The position numbers and the translations under genes were made by a program. Under the pieces are notes generated by a model. It made no database searches and had not been told where the DNA came from. It worked only from the letters and a program-made list of their open reading frames with translations. A DNA stretch of 64,000 nt from Cohaesibacter sp. Lineage in GTDB: Bacteria; Pseudomonadota; Alphaproteobacteria; Rhizobiales; Cohaesibacteraceae. The DNA is taken from NCBI GenBank assembly GCA_025800145.1, contig JAOXSH010000105.1:1-64000 (forward strand), read 5' to 3'. This document shows, in pieces, positions 1 to 9,585 of the stretch (position 1 is the stretch's first letter; each line of letters opens with the position of its first letter).

Positions 1-141
1 TAAATGGTTGACTGGCAAGGCGTCGGCTCGATCGGACAATGCTGGGGCATTTTCTTTTTTGATGCGCACCTCATTGAATTGTCAAAACAATTCAATGAGG
101 TGCGCACTAGAAAGACAACGCAGATCAGTGAGCCATTTCAA
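1..141 (-). repeat. Partial MITE (family A), interior portion, inverted relative to the 8235-8457 copy
   Basis: The reverse complement of this stretch matches the interior of the complete element at 8235-8457 almost base for base, including the block around the self-complementary TTGAATTGT/ACAATTCAA hairpin. The outer terminal inverted repeat is missing on the right, where the sequence changes to the family C palindrome, and the left end runs off the window. The 171-codon ORF across it is not a credible gene. Confidence 0.8.
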
Positions 142-147
142 AGTAGC

Positions 148-200
148 TAGAGCATATTTTTGTCCGAAAACCGCACACACTTTTCGACAAATATGCTCTA
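148..200. repeat. Family C palindromic intergenic repeat
   Basis: Starts TAGAGCATATTTTTGTCCG and ends AAATATGCTCTA, with an inner GAAAACCGCACACACTTTTC arm. Near-identical copies occur at 59295-59347 and, inverted and degraded, at 38752-38802. It resembles the GCATG/TCCGAAAA-type intergenic palindromes widespread in Rhizobiales (from memory). Confidence 0.8.
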
Positions 201-331
201 AGGCCGGTTTTCTGGGCTTTCTGGACTGCGTCGCTCTTGCTTTGTGGTCAACCAGACCATGGCAGCAAAAGCTTCTTGCCAGAAAACCCAGAAAATCCAG
301 TCATATAAGTCATTATTTCTACTCGTTGGTA

Positions 332-889
332 TTATTTCCCCTGCAATTTGCCGCGTTTGAGATGTTCATCCAACCGGGGCATCATCTCGACAAAATTGCA
401 TGGCATATAGCGATAATCCAACTGATTGATCAAAATGCCATCCCAAGCATCTTTGCAGGCTCCGGTGGAACCGGGAATCACAAAAATATAAGTGGCATTG
501 GCCACACCACCAGTGGCGCGTGATTGGATGGTTGACGTGCCAATCTTTTCATAAGACTGCATATGAAAAATGCTAGAAAAGCCATCCATGGTCTTTTCAA
601 ACAAGGGCATCATGGCCTCTGGCGTAACATCCCGGCCCGTAAAGCCAGTGCCACCTGTTGAAATGATGACATCAATATCAGGATTGGCAATCCATGCCTT
701 GGCCTGCGCCTGAATGGCATCCACTTCGTCTTTGACAATGGCACGATCTGCCAAAAGATGCCCGGCTTTTTCCAAGCGATCCACCAAAGTTTGCCCAGAG
801 CGATCCTCGGCCAAGGTGCGGGTATCGGAAACCGTCAGAATAGCAATTTTCATGGGCACAAAAGGGCGGCTTTCATCAATCCCGGCCAT
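332..889 (-). CDS. moaB: Molybdenum cofactor biosynthesis protein MoaB
   Basis: This 185-residue protein is the MoaB/MogA-type molybdopterin-binding protein, which adenylates molybdopterin before molybdenum insertion in the cytoplasm. The diagnostic nucleotide/pterin loop [16 protein letters not shown] is present around residues 77-92, and the later [17 protein letters not shown] segment is also typical. Length matches the family. It stands alone, downstream of a LysR gene on the same strand with a gap of about 140 bases. Its relevance here is that the window also encodes a large molybdopterin oxidoreductase (21222-23903) that needs this cofactor. A second start, at the M that begins [10 protein letters not shown] about 12 codons in, is possible. 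Confidence 0.93.
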   Translation of the reverse strand: MAGIDESRPFVPMKIAILTVSDTRTLAEDRSGQTLVDRLEKAGHLLADRAIVKDEVDAIQAQAKAWIANPDIDVIISTGGTGFTGRDVTPEAMMPLFEKTMDGFSSIFHMQSYEKIGTSTIQSRATGGVANATYIFVIPGSTGACKDAWDGILINQLDYRYMPCNFVEMMPRLDEHLKRGKLQGK

Positions 890-1030
890 ATCTCTGTCCT
901 TCTCTTATATCTGTGCTGTCATTTGCATAGCACCATGCCAGAGAATGAGAAAAAGAAAATTGCCTCAAGTCAATAGTCAAAAATTGGTTTGGTAATTTTA
1001 CAAAAGCTGCATATGTCATGTGACATATGA

Positions 1031-1924
1031 TCATCTGCTCTGTTCTTCGCAAGAGGTCGGTTTCATTGCACGCAACCAGACAAGAAAAGCCTTTTGCGGT
1101 GGCAGCAATCGGCGTTCTGCATTCCAGACGATTTGATAGGAATTGGTTTGGGCCATCTGCGTGTGATCAAGACGATAAAGCCGCCCATCGGACAGGGCCT
1201 CAAGACAAAGGGGCGTGCGGGCCATGCCAATGCCAACGTCGCCCATAATGGCCGCCTGTACCTGATCATAAGAGCCAAAATGGCGAAAATTTGCGCCTTT
1301 GGGAAGCGGTGATCCGGTGATAGCACTCCATTGCTCCCATTCCTCAGGATGCAAATCATTCATGATGAGAGGCACATGCTCAATGACATGCGCCCATGGC
1401 ATCGTACGGATCTGATGATGCAAGGAAGCACAGGCAACCGGAAAAATATCTTCTGTGCAAAAAAACTCATGCTGATATCCCTCCCATGGTCCATTGCCTC
1501 TACGAAGCGCAAAATCGATCATTTCCGTTTTGAGATTGCAAACCCGATTGGTGGCAATCATTTGCAGATCAATCAAAGGATGAGCGTCATAAAAAGAGGC
1601 AAGATTGGGGGCCAGCCAAAGCGAGGACAGAGTGGGAGGCGCGGAAAGGGTGATGCGGTTGGGCTGTGGTTTTATGGCCAGTAATCCGGCCTCAATCTCA
1701 CGCAAGGCATTGGCAATATGAGAATAAAAAAGATGGCCTGCTTCAGTTAAGTGAGCACCATTGCGTCCCCGCGCCAAAAGCTGCACGCCCAGATGGGCTT
1801 CGAGACGTGCAATTTGATGGCTAACGGCCGATTCACTGACCCCCACTCTTTCAGCAGCACTGCGAAATTGGCCGCTATCAGCCACAGCAACAAAGGCACG
1901 TAGATTTTGGATAGGCGGATACAT
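1031..1924 (-). CDS. LysR-family transcriptional regulator (GcvA-like subgroup)
   Basis: A 297-residue LysR-type regulator. The N-terminal winged helix-turn-helix is clear (residues about 1-62, recognition helix in SESAVSHQIARLEAHLGV), followed by a periplasmic-binding-protein-like effector domain. The opening 'PPIQNLRAFVAVADSGQFRSAA' style and effector-domain residues resemble GcvA-type members. It is divergent from the alpha/beta hydrolase at 2016 with about 90 bases between the starts, the usual arrangement for a LysR protein controlling its neighbour and itself. The effector is unknown. Confidence 0.9.
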   Translation of the reverse strand: MYPPIQNLRAFVAVADSGQFRSAAERVGVSESAVSHQIARLEAHLGVQLLARGRNGAHLTEAGHLFYSHIANALREIEAGLLAIKPQPNRITLSAPPTLSSLWLAPNLASFYDAHPLIDLQMIATNRVCNLKTEMIDFALRRGNGPWEGYQHEFFCTEDIFPVACASLHHQIRTMPWAHVIEHVPLIMNDLHPEEWEQWSAITGSPLPKGANFRHFGSYDQVQAAIMGDVGIGMARTPLCLEALSDGRLYRLDHTQMAQTNSYQIVWNAERRLLPPQKAFLVWLRAMKPTSCEEQSR

Positions 1925-2015
1925 GACAGATTGTCATCTTTCTCTGACAAGACTTCGTTCGACTTATTGATTTTTCAAGGAATAAAAGGAAAAGAACAAT
2001 CCCTTGGAGAAAAAT

Positions 2016-2849
2016 ATGACAAATTTTCATTTAAAACAACGCTTTGAATCAAGTTGTGGAACCCTTGCTCATGATATATTCGGGCAAGGCCCGGATGTGG
2101 TGCTGGTCCATGGAACCCCCGCCAATTCGGTTGTTTGGTCGAAGGTCATCGAACGCCTTCAAAACCATTATCGCTTTCATGTGCTCGATTTGCCCGGTTA
2201 CGGAGCATCGGAAAAATTTGACGGGCAGGATGTACGCCTGCGCTCCTTTGCCCATGTGCTGGCGCAATGGATCAGAGCCAAAGCGCTGGACCGGCCTATT
2301 TTGGTGGGGCATGATTTTGGTGCGGCCACAGTGATGGGTGCCCATTTGGTTGAAAAGCTTGATGTAACAGCAATTTGCGTCAGCGATGGCGTGCTTCTCT
2401 CACCATGGGGCACCGCTTTTTCCCGGCATGTGAAAGAGCATGAAGCCATTTTTGCAAATGTGCCCGATTATATCCATCAGGCGGTCTTAAAAGCGCATCT
2501 GCAAACAGCAACATCGCGCAAGATTGACCCAGCCCTGATGCAACAATTAATCAAGCCATGGACAGGAGAAGAAGGGCAAAATGCCTATTATCGTCAGGTC
2601 GGACACTATGATTATGACTATACGCAAACCCTCGAAAAGCTCTATCCATCCATAACAATTCCCACCGCCATTTTCTGGGGAGAAGAGGATCAATGGGTGG
2701 ATCCTTCAGAGGGGCAAAGATTGTCAGGCATGATCAATGGATCTGTGCTGAGAACATTGCCCGATGCTGGCCATTTCGCCATGCTTGATGTGCCCGGCCT
2801 CTTTTCAAACTATTTGCATGAATGGCTGACGGGCATTTGCCGCTCTTAA
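2016..2849 (+). CDS. Alpha/beta-fold hydrolase with Asp nucleophile (epoxide hydrolase/dehalogenase type)
   Basis: A 277-residue alpha/beta hydrolase. The oxyanion-hole motif VHGTPANS is at about residues 31-38, the nucleophile elbow is GHDFG with Asp100 rather than Ser, and the catalytic His253 is in AGHFAM. An aspartate nucleophile points to the haloalkane dehalogenase, haloacetate dehalogenase or epoxide hydrolase branch rather than to esterases; the substrate cannot be named. The ATG at 2016 is preceded by GGAGA at 2006-2010; a TTG 12 bases earlier is less likely. The divergent LysR gene probably regulates it. Confidence 0.85.
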   Translation: MTNFHLKQRFESSCGTLAHDIFGQGPDVVLVHGTPANSVVWSKVIERLQNHYRFHVLDLPGYGASEKFDGQDVRLRSFAHVLAQWIRAKALDRPILVGHDFGAATVMGAHLVEKLDVTAICVSDGVLLSPWGTAFSRHVKEHEAIFANVPDYIHQAVLKAHLQTATSRKIDPALMQQLIKPWTGEEGQNAYYRQVGHYDYDYTQTLEKLYPSITIPTAIFWGEEDQWVDPSEGQRLSGMINGSVLRTLPDAGHFAMLDVPGLFSNYLHEWLTGICRS

Positions 2850-3414
2850 AGCAAGCAAACACTCTTGATGGAAGCCAAAAAAATCCGTCTTTGGAACAAT
2901 GGGAAAGCAACAAATCGACAGACTACTCTATCTTGCCAGCCAATAGAACAGTCTGCTCTGGCGATGCAACAAGGCAAGCCAGAAAGTTTTATTGCTTTGT
3001 GGTCCCATTTTCACAAAGACGGATCAAAGTTAGCCTTATTCCACATCATCCGTGGGCCACATGATCCTTGGGCAAAGTCATCCCTTGGAATATGTGGGTG
3101 GATTTCAAAATCAATCAAAATAATCAATAGCCTCAAATGAAATACCAATGCTCAGGCAAAGAGGCACCGCATCTCCTGTTCTGCCTGAATATCTTAATAG
3201 AGCAAACAAATTGAACACATCCTGAGACTGGTGTTCATACTGGATTCATCTATCTGAACAAGTCGCGGCCATGCTACAAGCGCATAAGGTGAACAAGCCT
3301 GACGTTAAACGAGCGCAAGCTTTGAAAGTTTCAAAAAATCAGTTTCATTCCCACGCAGTTTGCACTAGGGTCCGCGCTAGAATATTGAGACATTCAAGAC
3401 GAGAAGCATCGCGC
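2850..3414. other. 565-base gap with no recognisable gene
   Basis: Short open frames exist here (for example 2865-3140) but they show no recognisable protein character and the codon use is poor. The only structure noted is a weak GAACAC/GTGTTC inverted repeat near 3213-3236. The region precedes glyQ and presumably holds its promoter. No T-box-like or other riboswitch motif was recognised. Confidence 0.5.
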
Positions 3415-4362
3415 ATGACTGATACGCTTGCCCCCCACATGCAACCCGAACGTTCCTTTCAGGGTATGATTTTGGCCCTGCAACGCTATTGGGCGGATTA
3501 TGGCTGTGCTGTGCTCCAGCCCTATGACATGGAAGTGGGCGCAGGGACATTTCACCCGGCGACAACCTTGCGTGCCCTTGGCCCTCGTCCATGGCGTGCC
3601 GCTTATGTACAGCCATCCCGCCGTCCAACCGATGGACGCTATGGCGAAAATCCCAATCGCTTGCAGCATTATTATCAATTTCAGGTTTTGCTGAAACCAA
3701 GCCCCAAAGATTTGCAGGATCTTTATCTCGGCTCCCTCAAAGCCATTGGCATTGACAGCTCAATCCACGATATCCGCTTTGTCGAGGATGATTGGGAAAG
3801 CCCGACCCTTGGTGCCTGGGGCCTTGGCTGGGAATGCTGGTGCGATGGTATGGAAGTCTCCCAATTCACCTATTTCCAGCAAGTGGCCGGCATTGAATGC
3901 GCCCCGGTGGCAGGCGAGCTGACTTATGGACTGGAGCGACTGGCCATGTATGTGCAGGGCGTCGATAATGTTTATGATCTGAACTATAATGGCCGCGAGG
4001 GCGCAGATCGAATTTCTTATGGCGATGTCTTTTTGCAGGCAGAACAGGAATATTCGCGTCACAATTTTGAATATGCCAATACTGAAATGCTGTTCAGCCA
4101 TTTCAAGGATGCGGAAGCGGAATGCAAATCCATTCTACAACAGGGCAAGACAGCAGGCAGTGAAGCCGGGTTTCACCATTGTGTGCTGCCTGCTTATGAC
4201 CAATGTATCAAGGCCTCTCACGTCTTCAATTTGCTTGATGCTCGCGGCGTCATTTCTGTGACCGAGCGTCAGAGCTATATCCTGCGCGTGCGCGAATTGG
4301 CCAAAGCCTGTGGCGAAGCCTTCCTGCTGACCGAGGCCGGGGGTGTTGGCTTTAACGGCTGA
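3415..4362 (+). CDS. glyQ: Glycine-tRNA ligase alpha subunit
   Basis: This 315-residue protein is the catalytic-core alpha subunit of the alpha2beta2 bacterial glycyl-tRNA synthetase. It carries the family hallmarks: [18 protein letters not shown] at the N-terminus, the [20 protein letters not shown] block and [15 protein letters not shown]. The frame is open from 3271, but family length and the conserved beginning place the start at the ATG at 3415. It is followed by a terminator at 4384-4421 and then by a gene on the opposite strand, so the beta subunit glyS is not downstream as it often is; it must lie outside this window. Confidence 0.96.
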   Translation: MTDTLAPHMQPERSFQGMILALQRYWADYGCAVLQPYDMEVGAGTFHPATTLRALGPRPWRAAYVQPSRRPTDGRYGENPNRLQHYYQFQVLLKPSPKDLQDLYLGSLKAIGIDSSIHDIRFVEDDWESPTLGAWGLGWECWCDGMEVSQFTYFQQVAGIECAPVAGELTYGLERLAMYVQGVDNVYDLNYNGREGADRISYGDVFLQAEQEYSRHNFEYANTEMLFSHFKDAEAECKSILQQGKTAGSEAGFHHCVLPAYDQCIKASHVFNLLDARGVISVTERQSYILRVRELAKACGEAFLLTEAGGVGFNG

Positions 4363-4383
4363 TAATATCTCAAATGACAACAT

Positions 4384-4421
4384 AAAAGCCCGCGTCATTG
4401 TCATCTATGACGGGGGCTTTT
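4384..4421. terminator. Rho-independent terminator, probably bidirectional, after glyQ
   Basis: AAAAGCCCGCGTCAT and ATGACGGGGGCTTTT pair around a short loop, with an A run on the left and a T run on the right, so it can end glyQ on the plus strand and the ChaN-like gene arriving on the minus strand. Confidence 0.85.
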
Positions 4422-4477
4422 GTCATTCTGGATAAAGAGTTATGAGTTTACGTCCTGGAAAGAGCGATCAGGCACTT

Positions 4478-5491
4478 TTATCCGTTATCTTTATGATCCG
4501 ATTTTGCCTTCATTTTTTCTTTCATACGCTCCAGTTGCTCGCGAAATTTCTCACACGGATCAATCTCATCCACTCTTGGCGTGAACCAGACATAATCGTA
4601 AAGCTTGGCATCAAAGGCCGGATAATTTTCGACGTGGATTTTACCGCGCACTACTTCAAGCACGGCGACAGAAAGGGTTTCCTTATCCTGATCCAGAAAG
4701 AAGGGAACCCCCCGGTCTTTACGAACATGGCCATTGCCAGCAATGAGGATTGCAGGGCGATCTTTGCCATTAAGGCGCATGGCACGCCCCATAAAGGCAT
4801 CCTTCAGGCGCTGCAAGGTGACAAGCGGAGCCATTTGCTCGCGTCCCATCATGCCACAATGGGAGTCAACCAGCTCATCCAACAGGCTATCACGTTGGTC
4901 TTCGTTATAATCCTGCTCCCAGCGAAGGCCCACCAGATCGTCTTGGGATAACGCACCCCCACGTCCTATATCCATCAGCATTTTGCGGTTTGGGTTGCCA
5001 GAAAACAAAGGCGCACCCGCCTCGCGGCCCTTGGCAAAAATGGGCTGATAATCCTGCCAACTTGGCCAGCCGCGCGCCTCCCATTCGACAATGCTGCCAA
5101 GCTCTTCAAGGCTATAGCTGTCTGCTTTGTCTAAACTGTCCTGATGAGCCGGTTCCAGCATTTCAAAAATAAGCGCAGCAGGTTTAGAAGACCCTTGCAA
5201 AATAGCCGCGCTCAATTCGGCTTGTATATGATGATGACGGGCATTGTCATGCTTCTCGCCCAACAGCACAAAATCAGATTTTCTCAAGGCCGCTTTCAGA
5301 CTATCGGCATCAATTTTTCTGGATGTGCTGGTTCTCCAAATGGTGTCAACCAAAGCATGATCAGATAAAAGCAAAGACATCTCCTTGGTAGAAACAGGCT
5401 CAGCCGCATGGGCTGAAAAGGAAGCAACAAAAAAGATCCCAATCAGGCGCACAAACAGACTGGCAAGGGTGAAAAAGCAAAAAGAGGGCAT
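4478..5491 (-). CDS. ChaN/Tiki-superfamily haem-binding-type exported protein
   Basis: A 337-residue exported protein. Residues 1-29 form a signal peptide ending AHA, with no lipobox, so it is probably soluble in the periplasm. The body matches the ChaN (DUF399) haem-binding family of the Tiki/EreA superfamily: the LLGEKHDN motif around residues 77-83 with following histidines 86-88, then FEMLEPAHQD, and near the C-terminus AILIAGNGHVRKDRGVP. Members are linked to haem uptake or to metal-dependent hydrolase-like folds. It stands alone, facing glyQ across a shared terminator. The C-terminal tail from about residue 315 is charged and probably disordered. Confidence 0.82.
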   Translation of the reverse strand: MPSFCFFTLASLFVRLIGIFFVASFSAHAAEPVSTKEMSLLLSDHALVDTIWRTSTSRKIDADSLKAALRKSDFVLLGEKHDNARHHHIQAELSAAILQGSSKPAALIFEMLEPAHQDSLDKADSYSLEELGSIVEWEARGWPSWQDYQPIFAKGREAGAPLFSGNPNRKMLMDIGRGGALSQDDLVGLRWEQDYNEDQRDSLLDELVDSHCGMMGREQMAPLVTLQRLKDAFMGRAMRLNGKDRPAILIAGNGHVRKDRGVPFFLDQDKETLSVAVLEVVRGKIHVENYPAFDAKLYDYVWFTPRVDEIDPCEKFREQLERMKEKMKAKSDHKDNG

Positions 5492-5630
5492 GGATCCTCC
5501 AGAATGGCAGAAGCTTTGGGCGCAAGAGCGAGCCTAGGGCATTTAGGTGCTTTCAAACAAGTACTATCCATTGAAACTTGCATCATGGGCAGCAAAACGG
5601 CAAGCTGGCATTTTTCGGGGGAGAGACAAG

Positions 5631-6203
5631 ATGGATATATCTTGGATATTGCTGGCTATTCTCATTGTCTTGGCCATCTATGCCATCACCATTTACAACA
5701 AGCTGGTCAAAGGCCGACAAATGGCTGACGAAGGCTGGTCGGGCATTGATGTGCAATTAAAGCGCCGCTCCAATCTCATTCCCAATCTGGTTGAAACGGT
5801 CAAAGGCTATGCAAGCCATGAGCAGGATGTGCTGCATAAAGTGACCGAAATGCGCGCCCGGGCTACCGGGGCCTCCAATGGCGGAACCGCCGAGCGAGCG
5901 CAGGCCGAAAGCGATTTGTCAAAGGCGCTGGTGTCCCTCATGGCCGTGGCTGAAAATTATCCCGACCTCAAAGCCAGTGATACATTCGCCACTTTGCAAA
6001 AGGAACTCTCCTCGGTCGAAGACGATATTCAGATGGCCCGCCGCTATTATAACGGCACTGTTCGCGACCAGAATATTCTGGTCGAGAGCTTCCCCTCCAA
6101 CCTTGTGGCCAACAGCTTTCAGTTCGTCAAACGCAGCTATTTTGAGCTGGAAACCGAGGCGGAGCGGCAGGTGCCAAAAATCAATTTTAAATCGGGCACT
6201 TAG
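5631..6203 (+). CDS. LemA family protein
   Basis: A 190-residue LemA-type protein with one N-terminal membrane helix (residues 4-24) and a cytoplasmic helical bundle. Typical motifs are YNKLVKGRQMADEGWSGIDVQ (residues about 21-41, shown in part) and LKRRSNLIPNLVETVKGYA. The frame is open from 5547, but the ATG at 5631 follows GGGGGAGAG and starts exactly at the family's membrane helix. The neighbour at 6245 is a DUF2207 membrane protein, a pairing that recurs in many bacteria. The biochemical role is unknown. Confidence 0.92.
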   Translation: MDISWILLAILIVLAIYAITIYNKLVKGRQMADEGWSGIDVQLKRRSNLIPNLVETVKGYASHEQDVLHKVTEMRARATGASNGGTAERAQAESDLSKALVSLMAVAENYPDLKASDTFATLQKELSSVEDDIQMARRYYNGTVRDQNILVESFPSNLVANSFQFVKRSYFELETEAERQVPKINFKSGT

Positions 6204-6244
6204 ACGATAAAGAGAGCGAACCCACACGATTTTAAGAGAATGAT

Positions 6245-8233
6245 ATGCCTGTTTTGTCTTGTTTATTGCGTTTCATCACGATTATTGGATTGGCATTTTT
6301 ATGGATGATGCCAGCATCCCTTGCCAAGGCACAGGAAGACATTCTCGACTATCAGGTTGATATTTTTGTTAATCTGGACCGCTCCATTGATGTGGTCGAA
6401 ACCATCACGGTGGATGTCAAAGGCCAGCAAATCAAGCGCGGCATTTTCCGTGATTTGGTGGTGCAATATACCTATGACGATGGCACCATTGCCAATCTGG
6501 ATGTCAGCAATATCGAGATCCATCGCAATGATCAGCCAGAGCCATTTGATACCAGCTATGTGAACCATTCTTTGCGCATGAAAATTGGCCAGAAAGATCA
6601 TTTTCTTCCCCATGGCCCCCATACTTATCGCATTGCCTATCGCGTCGATGACTTTGTTGATTTTTTTGATGATGTGGATGAAGTCTTCTGGAATGCCATT
6701 GGCACCAATTGGCAATTTCCGATCCGCAAGGCCAATGTGTCGCTCACTTTGCCAGAAGGCGGCAATATTCTGCAATCGGTCATTTATACCGGACGCGATG
6801 GCAGCACCGATCAGGAAGGCACCATCACCAAACAAACCAAAACCTATATCAATTACAAAGCCAATCGCCCCCTTGCGGTGGGCGAGGGCATGACGATTGC
6901 CGTGGGTTGGGAGAAAGGTTTCCTTGCTCCGCCAACCGAGCAGGAGCTGCAATTAAAGGCCCTGATCAAACAAAGCCCGCTTTATGCGCTGATTCTGCTG
7001 GCTTTGTGCAGTTTTGCTTACTTTTATCGGGCCTGGCGCAAAGTCGGCCAAGACCCAAAAGCAGGAGCCGTTATTCCCCGCTTCCATCCGCCCAAAGACA
7101 TTTCACCGGCTTTGGCTTCCTATATTCAAGGGGTTGGCAGCTTCATCGGCTCCAACCAAAAAGCCTTCATGGCCAGTCTGATCAGCCTGTCAATCAAGGG
7201 CTTTTTGCTTCTGGATAAAAGCCAGAGCAAATTGAGCGTAAAACGCCTTGAAAAGACCCATTCTGGCGAGCTGGAAACACTCCCGGTTGGCGAAAAGCGG
7301 CTGATGGGCAGTCTTTTCTATGACAATCTCTATAGCGATGCAGAAAGCCCGAAAAAGAAAAAGGGGCGCAACAAACTGGTCTTTTCCGATCTGAAATATT
7401 CAGAAATGTCAGCCGTTATGTCCGCTTTCACCAGCGAGATTGAAAAGAAAACCAAAGAGACCTATTTCAACCGCAATTATGACGCGGCCATTCCGGCCAT
7501 TGTGGTTTTGATTCTGGCTTCAATTGGCTTTGTTGCTGCCACCATTTTTGTCAATCCTCATAATGTCGGCGCGATCATGGCTTGCATTCTGGGTGTAATT
7601 TCTGGTGCCATCATCTATGGATGCCGGATCTTGTGGCGCTCCAACAGGACAGCAGGCCTTGTTGTCTCGCTGGCCGTGCTGGCCTTTGCTGTTTTTCTGA
7701 TCTTTCTTGGTGCGACAGAACCCTATGGATTTTTGGGAATCGATAGCCAAGATCTCATTGTCCTGATCCTATTCACACTCATGACACTGCTCATTCCCTT
7801 GGGCTTTGAGGTGATGAAAGCCCCAACCAAGGAAGGGCAAAGAATTATTGATGAACTCAATGGCCTGAAATTATTCATGACGGTGGCCATTGCAGATAAG
7901 GCGGCCTCTATAGATAGACCAGATCTGACGCCCGCGCTGTATGAAGACCTGTTGCCCTACGCCATTGCCCTTGGGGTTGAAAAACAATGGACGCAGAATT
8001 TCGAAAGTCTGGTCTTTAGCCAGTTGTCACCAGCTGAGCATTATGACCCAGACTGGTATGAAGGCGATTATCGGGATGGACAATTTAGCAGCGCTGATAT
8101 GGACAGCATGAATGCCGCTCTGTCCAGTGATCTGGGCGATAGTCTGAGCGCACCCGCTTCTTCTGGCTCGGCCTCCAGTGGAGGTGGCTCCAGCGGTGGT
8201 GGGGGAGGAGGCGGTGGCGGTGGTGGCTGGTAA
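6245..8233 (+). CDS. DUF2207 (YciQ-like) membrane protein with glycine-rich tail
   Basis: A 662-residue membrane protein. Residues 1-29 are a signal peptide ending AKA, followed by a beta-rich DUF2207 extracytoplasmic domain (motif VETITVDVKGQQIKRGIFRD), a membrane helix near residues 240-260, a cytoplasmic segment and three or four further helices around 415-530. The tail is serine/glycine-rich and ends in a run of glycines plus Trp, a common end for this family. It lies 41 bases after lemA and is probably co-transcribed with it. The stop codon is followed after one base by the 223-bp MITE. Function is unknown. Confidence 0.9.
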   Translation: MPVLSCLLRFITIIGLAFLWMMPASLAKAQEDILDYQVDIFVNLDRSIDVVETITVDVKGQQIKRGIFRDLVVQYTYDDGTIANLDVSNIEIHRNDQPEPFDTSYVNHSLRMKIGQKDHFLPHGPHTYRIAYRVDDFVDFFDDVDEVFWNAIGTNWQFPIRKANVSLTLPEGGNILQSVIYTGRDGSTDQEGTITKQTKTYINYKANRPLAVGEGMTIAVGWEKGFLAPPTEQELQLKALIKQSPLYALILLALCSFAYFYRAWRKVGQDPKAGAVIPRFHPPKDISPALASYIQGVGSFIGSNQKAFMASLISLSIKGFLLLDKSQSKLSVKRLEKTHSGELETLPVGEKRLMGSLFYDNLYSDAESPKKKKGRNKLVFSDLKYSEMSAVMSAFTSEIEKKTKETYFNRNYDAAIPAIVVLILASIGFVAATIFVNPHNVGAIMACILGVISGAIIYGCRILWRSNRTAGLVVSLAVLAFAVFLIFLGATEPYGFLGIDSQDLIVLILFTLMTLLIPLGFEVMKAPTKEGQRIIDELNGLKLFMTVAIADKAASIDRPDLTPALYEDLLPYAIALGVEKQWTQNFESLVFSQLSPAEHYDPDWYEGDYRDGQFSSADMDSMNAALSSDLGDSLSAPASSGSASSGGGSSGGGGGGGGGGGW

Positions 8234-8234
8234 G

Positions 8235-8457
8235 TTATACCAACGGCACGAAAGATTGATCCATAGGATGCTTTGAAATGGCTCACTGAGCTGCGTTGTC
8301 TTTCTAGTGCGCGCCTCATTGAATTGTCTTGACAATTCAATGCAAAAGGTTCGCATCAAAAAAGAAAATGCCCCGGCATTGTCCGATCGAGCCGACGCCT
8401 TGCCAGTCAACCATTTCAAGGCATCCTATGGGTCAATCTTTCATGCCGTTGGTATAA
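8235..8457. mobile_element. Complete 223-bp MITE (family A) with 47-bp terminal inverted repeats
   Basis: The two ends are inverted repeats of 47 bases that differ at three positions, beginning TTATACCAACGGCAYGAAAG and extending inward to GAAATGG. The interior contains a second hairpin (TTGAATTGTC/GACAATTCAA) and no coding capacity. The outer TTA/TAA would fit a TA target-site duplication, as for IS630/Tc1-mariner-mobilised MITEs. A second copy of the interior is at 1-141, a short 82-bp relative is at 40047-40128, and single ends occur at 45739-45774 and elsewhere. Confidence 0.88.
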
Positions 8458-8601
8458 GAGAAAGCCTCCCTCTGGATGACAAGAGCCTAGTCTTCGAAAT
8501 TATACATGCATTTTTTCGATCAAGTCGCATAAGAACATGCATAAAAATAAAAATTGAGCATTTTGAAAACCATTATATATGTTTAAGATACTCGGATAAG
8601 T

Positions 8602-9516
8602 ATGACGGCGGGGACAGTCAGCTTCATGAGCGGACATTATTCATTTCAAATTTCGCAACCGGCAATCTTGGCCTTAGGATTGGCCCGCTTGGCCATTCCT
8701 GTTGCTTTCTTGTCATTTTTACTGATGCGCTTTGCCGATTTGCATCCCGCCATCGCCATTTATTGCTTTGCAACGGCCATTGTGATTGCGCTTTTATCCT
8801 GGTTGGTGAGCATTGCCGCTTTTCCCGCCATCTGGTTTGATGGTCAAAAAGGCGGACGCCGTCTATGGGGCGCATTCTTGCGAGGATTGCTGGTTCTGGT
8901 ACCTGCTTTGGTGCTGGCTTATTATTATTTCAATCGTCCCGCTTTCAGTGATTTATCAACCAATCTTGAAAATCCGCCAATCTTCGATTTGGCCAAACAG
9001 CAACGTCAGCAATATGACAATGAACTGACGATGATCAGCCATATAAATAGGCAGCAGCAGGCCAGAGCCTATCCTGAACTGACCGGAAAATTGGTCGAGC
9101 ACCCCCCCCAACTGGTCTATCTGCTGGTTAAGGATCTGATCGAGAAAAATGGCTGGACCCTTCTGGGTGAGACGGCACCCAGTGAAGAGGAGCCCAACGG
9201 ACGCATGGAGATTAGCATCCGTTCTATCTTTTCCGGCTTGCGCTATGTTGCCATCATTCGACTGCAAGATGACGGGCAAGAGAGCACAATTGTCGATATG
9301 CGTTCGGCCTCCCTCTGGGGCCACCATGATTTTGGCCTGAATGCAAGACGCATCCGTATTTTCTTTGCAGATATGGATGAAAAACTGGGACAGGGCCTAA
9401 AACTCTATCAACTGCAATTGGAAGAAGTGGAACGCCAGGAGCGCTTGAAACGCGGACCCTTGCCCCGCAAAAAACCCAAGCCATCAGAGATAAAGCCACT
9501 CGCCAAGACAGGGTGA
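8602..9516 (+). CDS. DUF1499 domain membrane protein
   Basis: A 304-residue protein with three membrane helices in the first 115 residues, followed by a DUF1499 domain. Recognisable parts are the DLSTNLENPPIF motif (about residues 115-126) and the later VDMRSASLWGHHDFGLNARRI block in which family members are best conserved. The C-terminus is rich in basic residues and proline. An internal ATG at 8626 (MSGHYSF) with GGGGACAG upstream is an equally good start, so the first eight residues are uncertain. No function is known for the family. Confidence 0.82.
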   Translation: MTAGTVSFMSGHYSFQISQPAILALGLARLAIPVAFLSFLLMRFADLHPAIAIYCFATAIVIALLSWLVSIAAFPAIWFDGQKGGRRLWGAFLRGLLVLVPALVLAYYYFNRPAFSDLSTNLENPPIFDLAKQQRQQYDNELTMISHINRQQQARAYPELTGKLVEHPPQLVYLLVKDLIEKNGWTLLGETAPSEEEPNGRMEISIRSIFSGLRYVAIIRLQDDGQESTIVDMRSASLWGHHDFGLNARRIRIFFADMDEKLGQGLKLYQLQLEEVERQERLKRGPLPRKKPKPSEIKPLAKTG

Positions 9517-9585
9517 TGTTTATGGCGATCAAACGCCGTGAAAATTGCCAACTTGTGTGCAGGTATATGAATCATGCGGTTGGTA

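Noticed and set aside
8..523. 171-codon open frame at the left edge
   Set aside because: It is read across two repeats and the 3' end of moaB in antisense, with no protein character.
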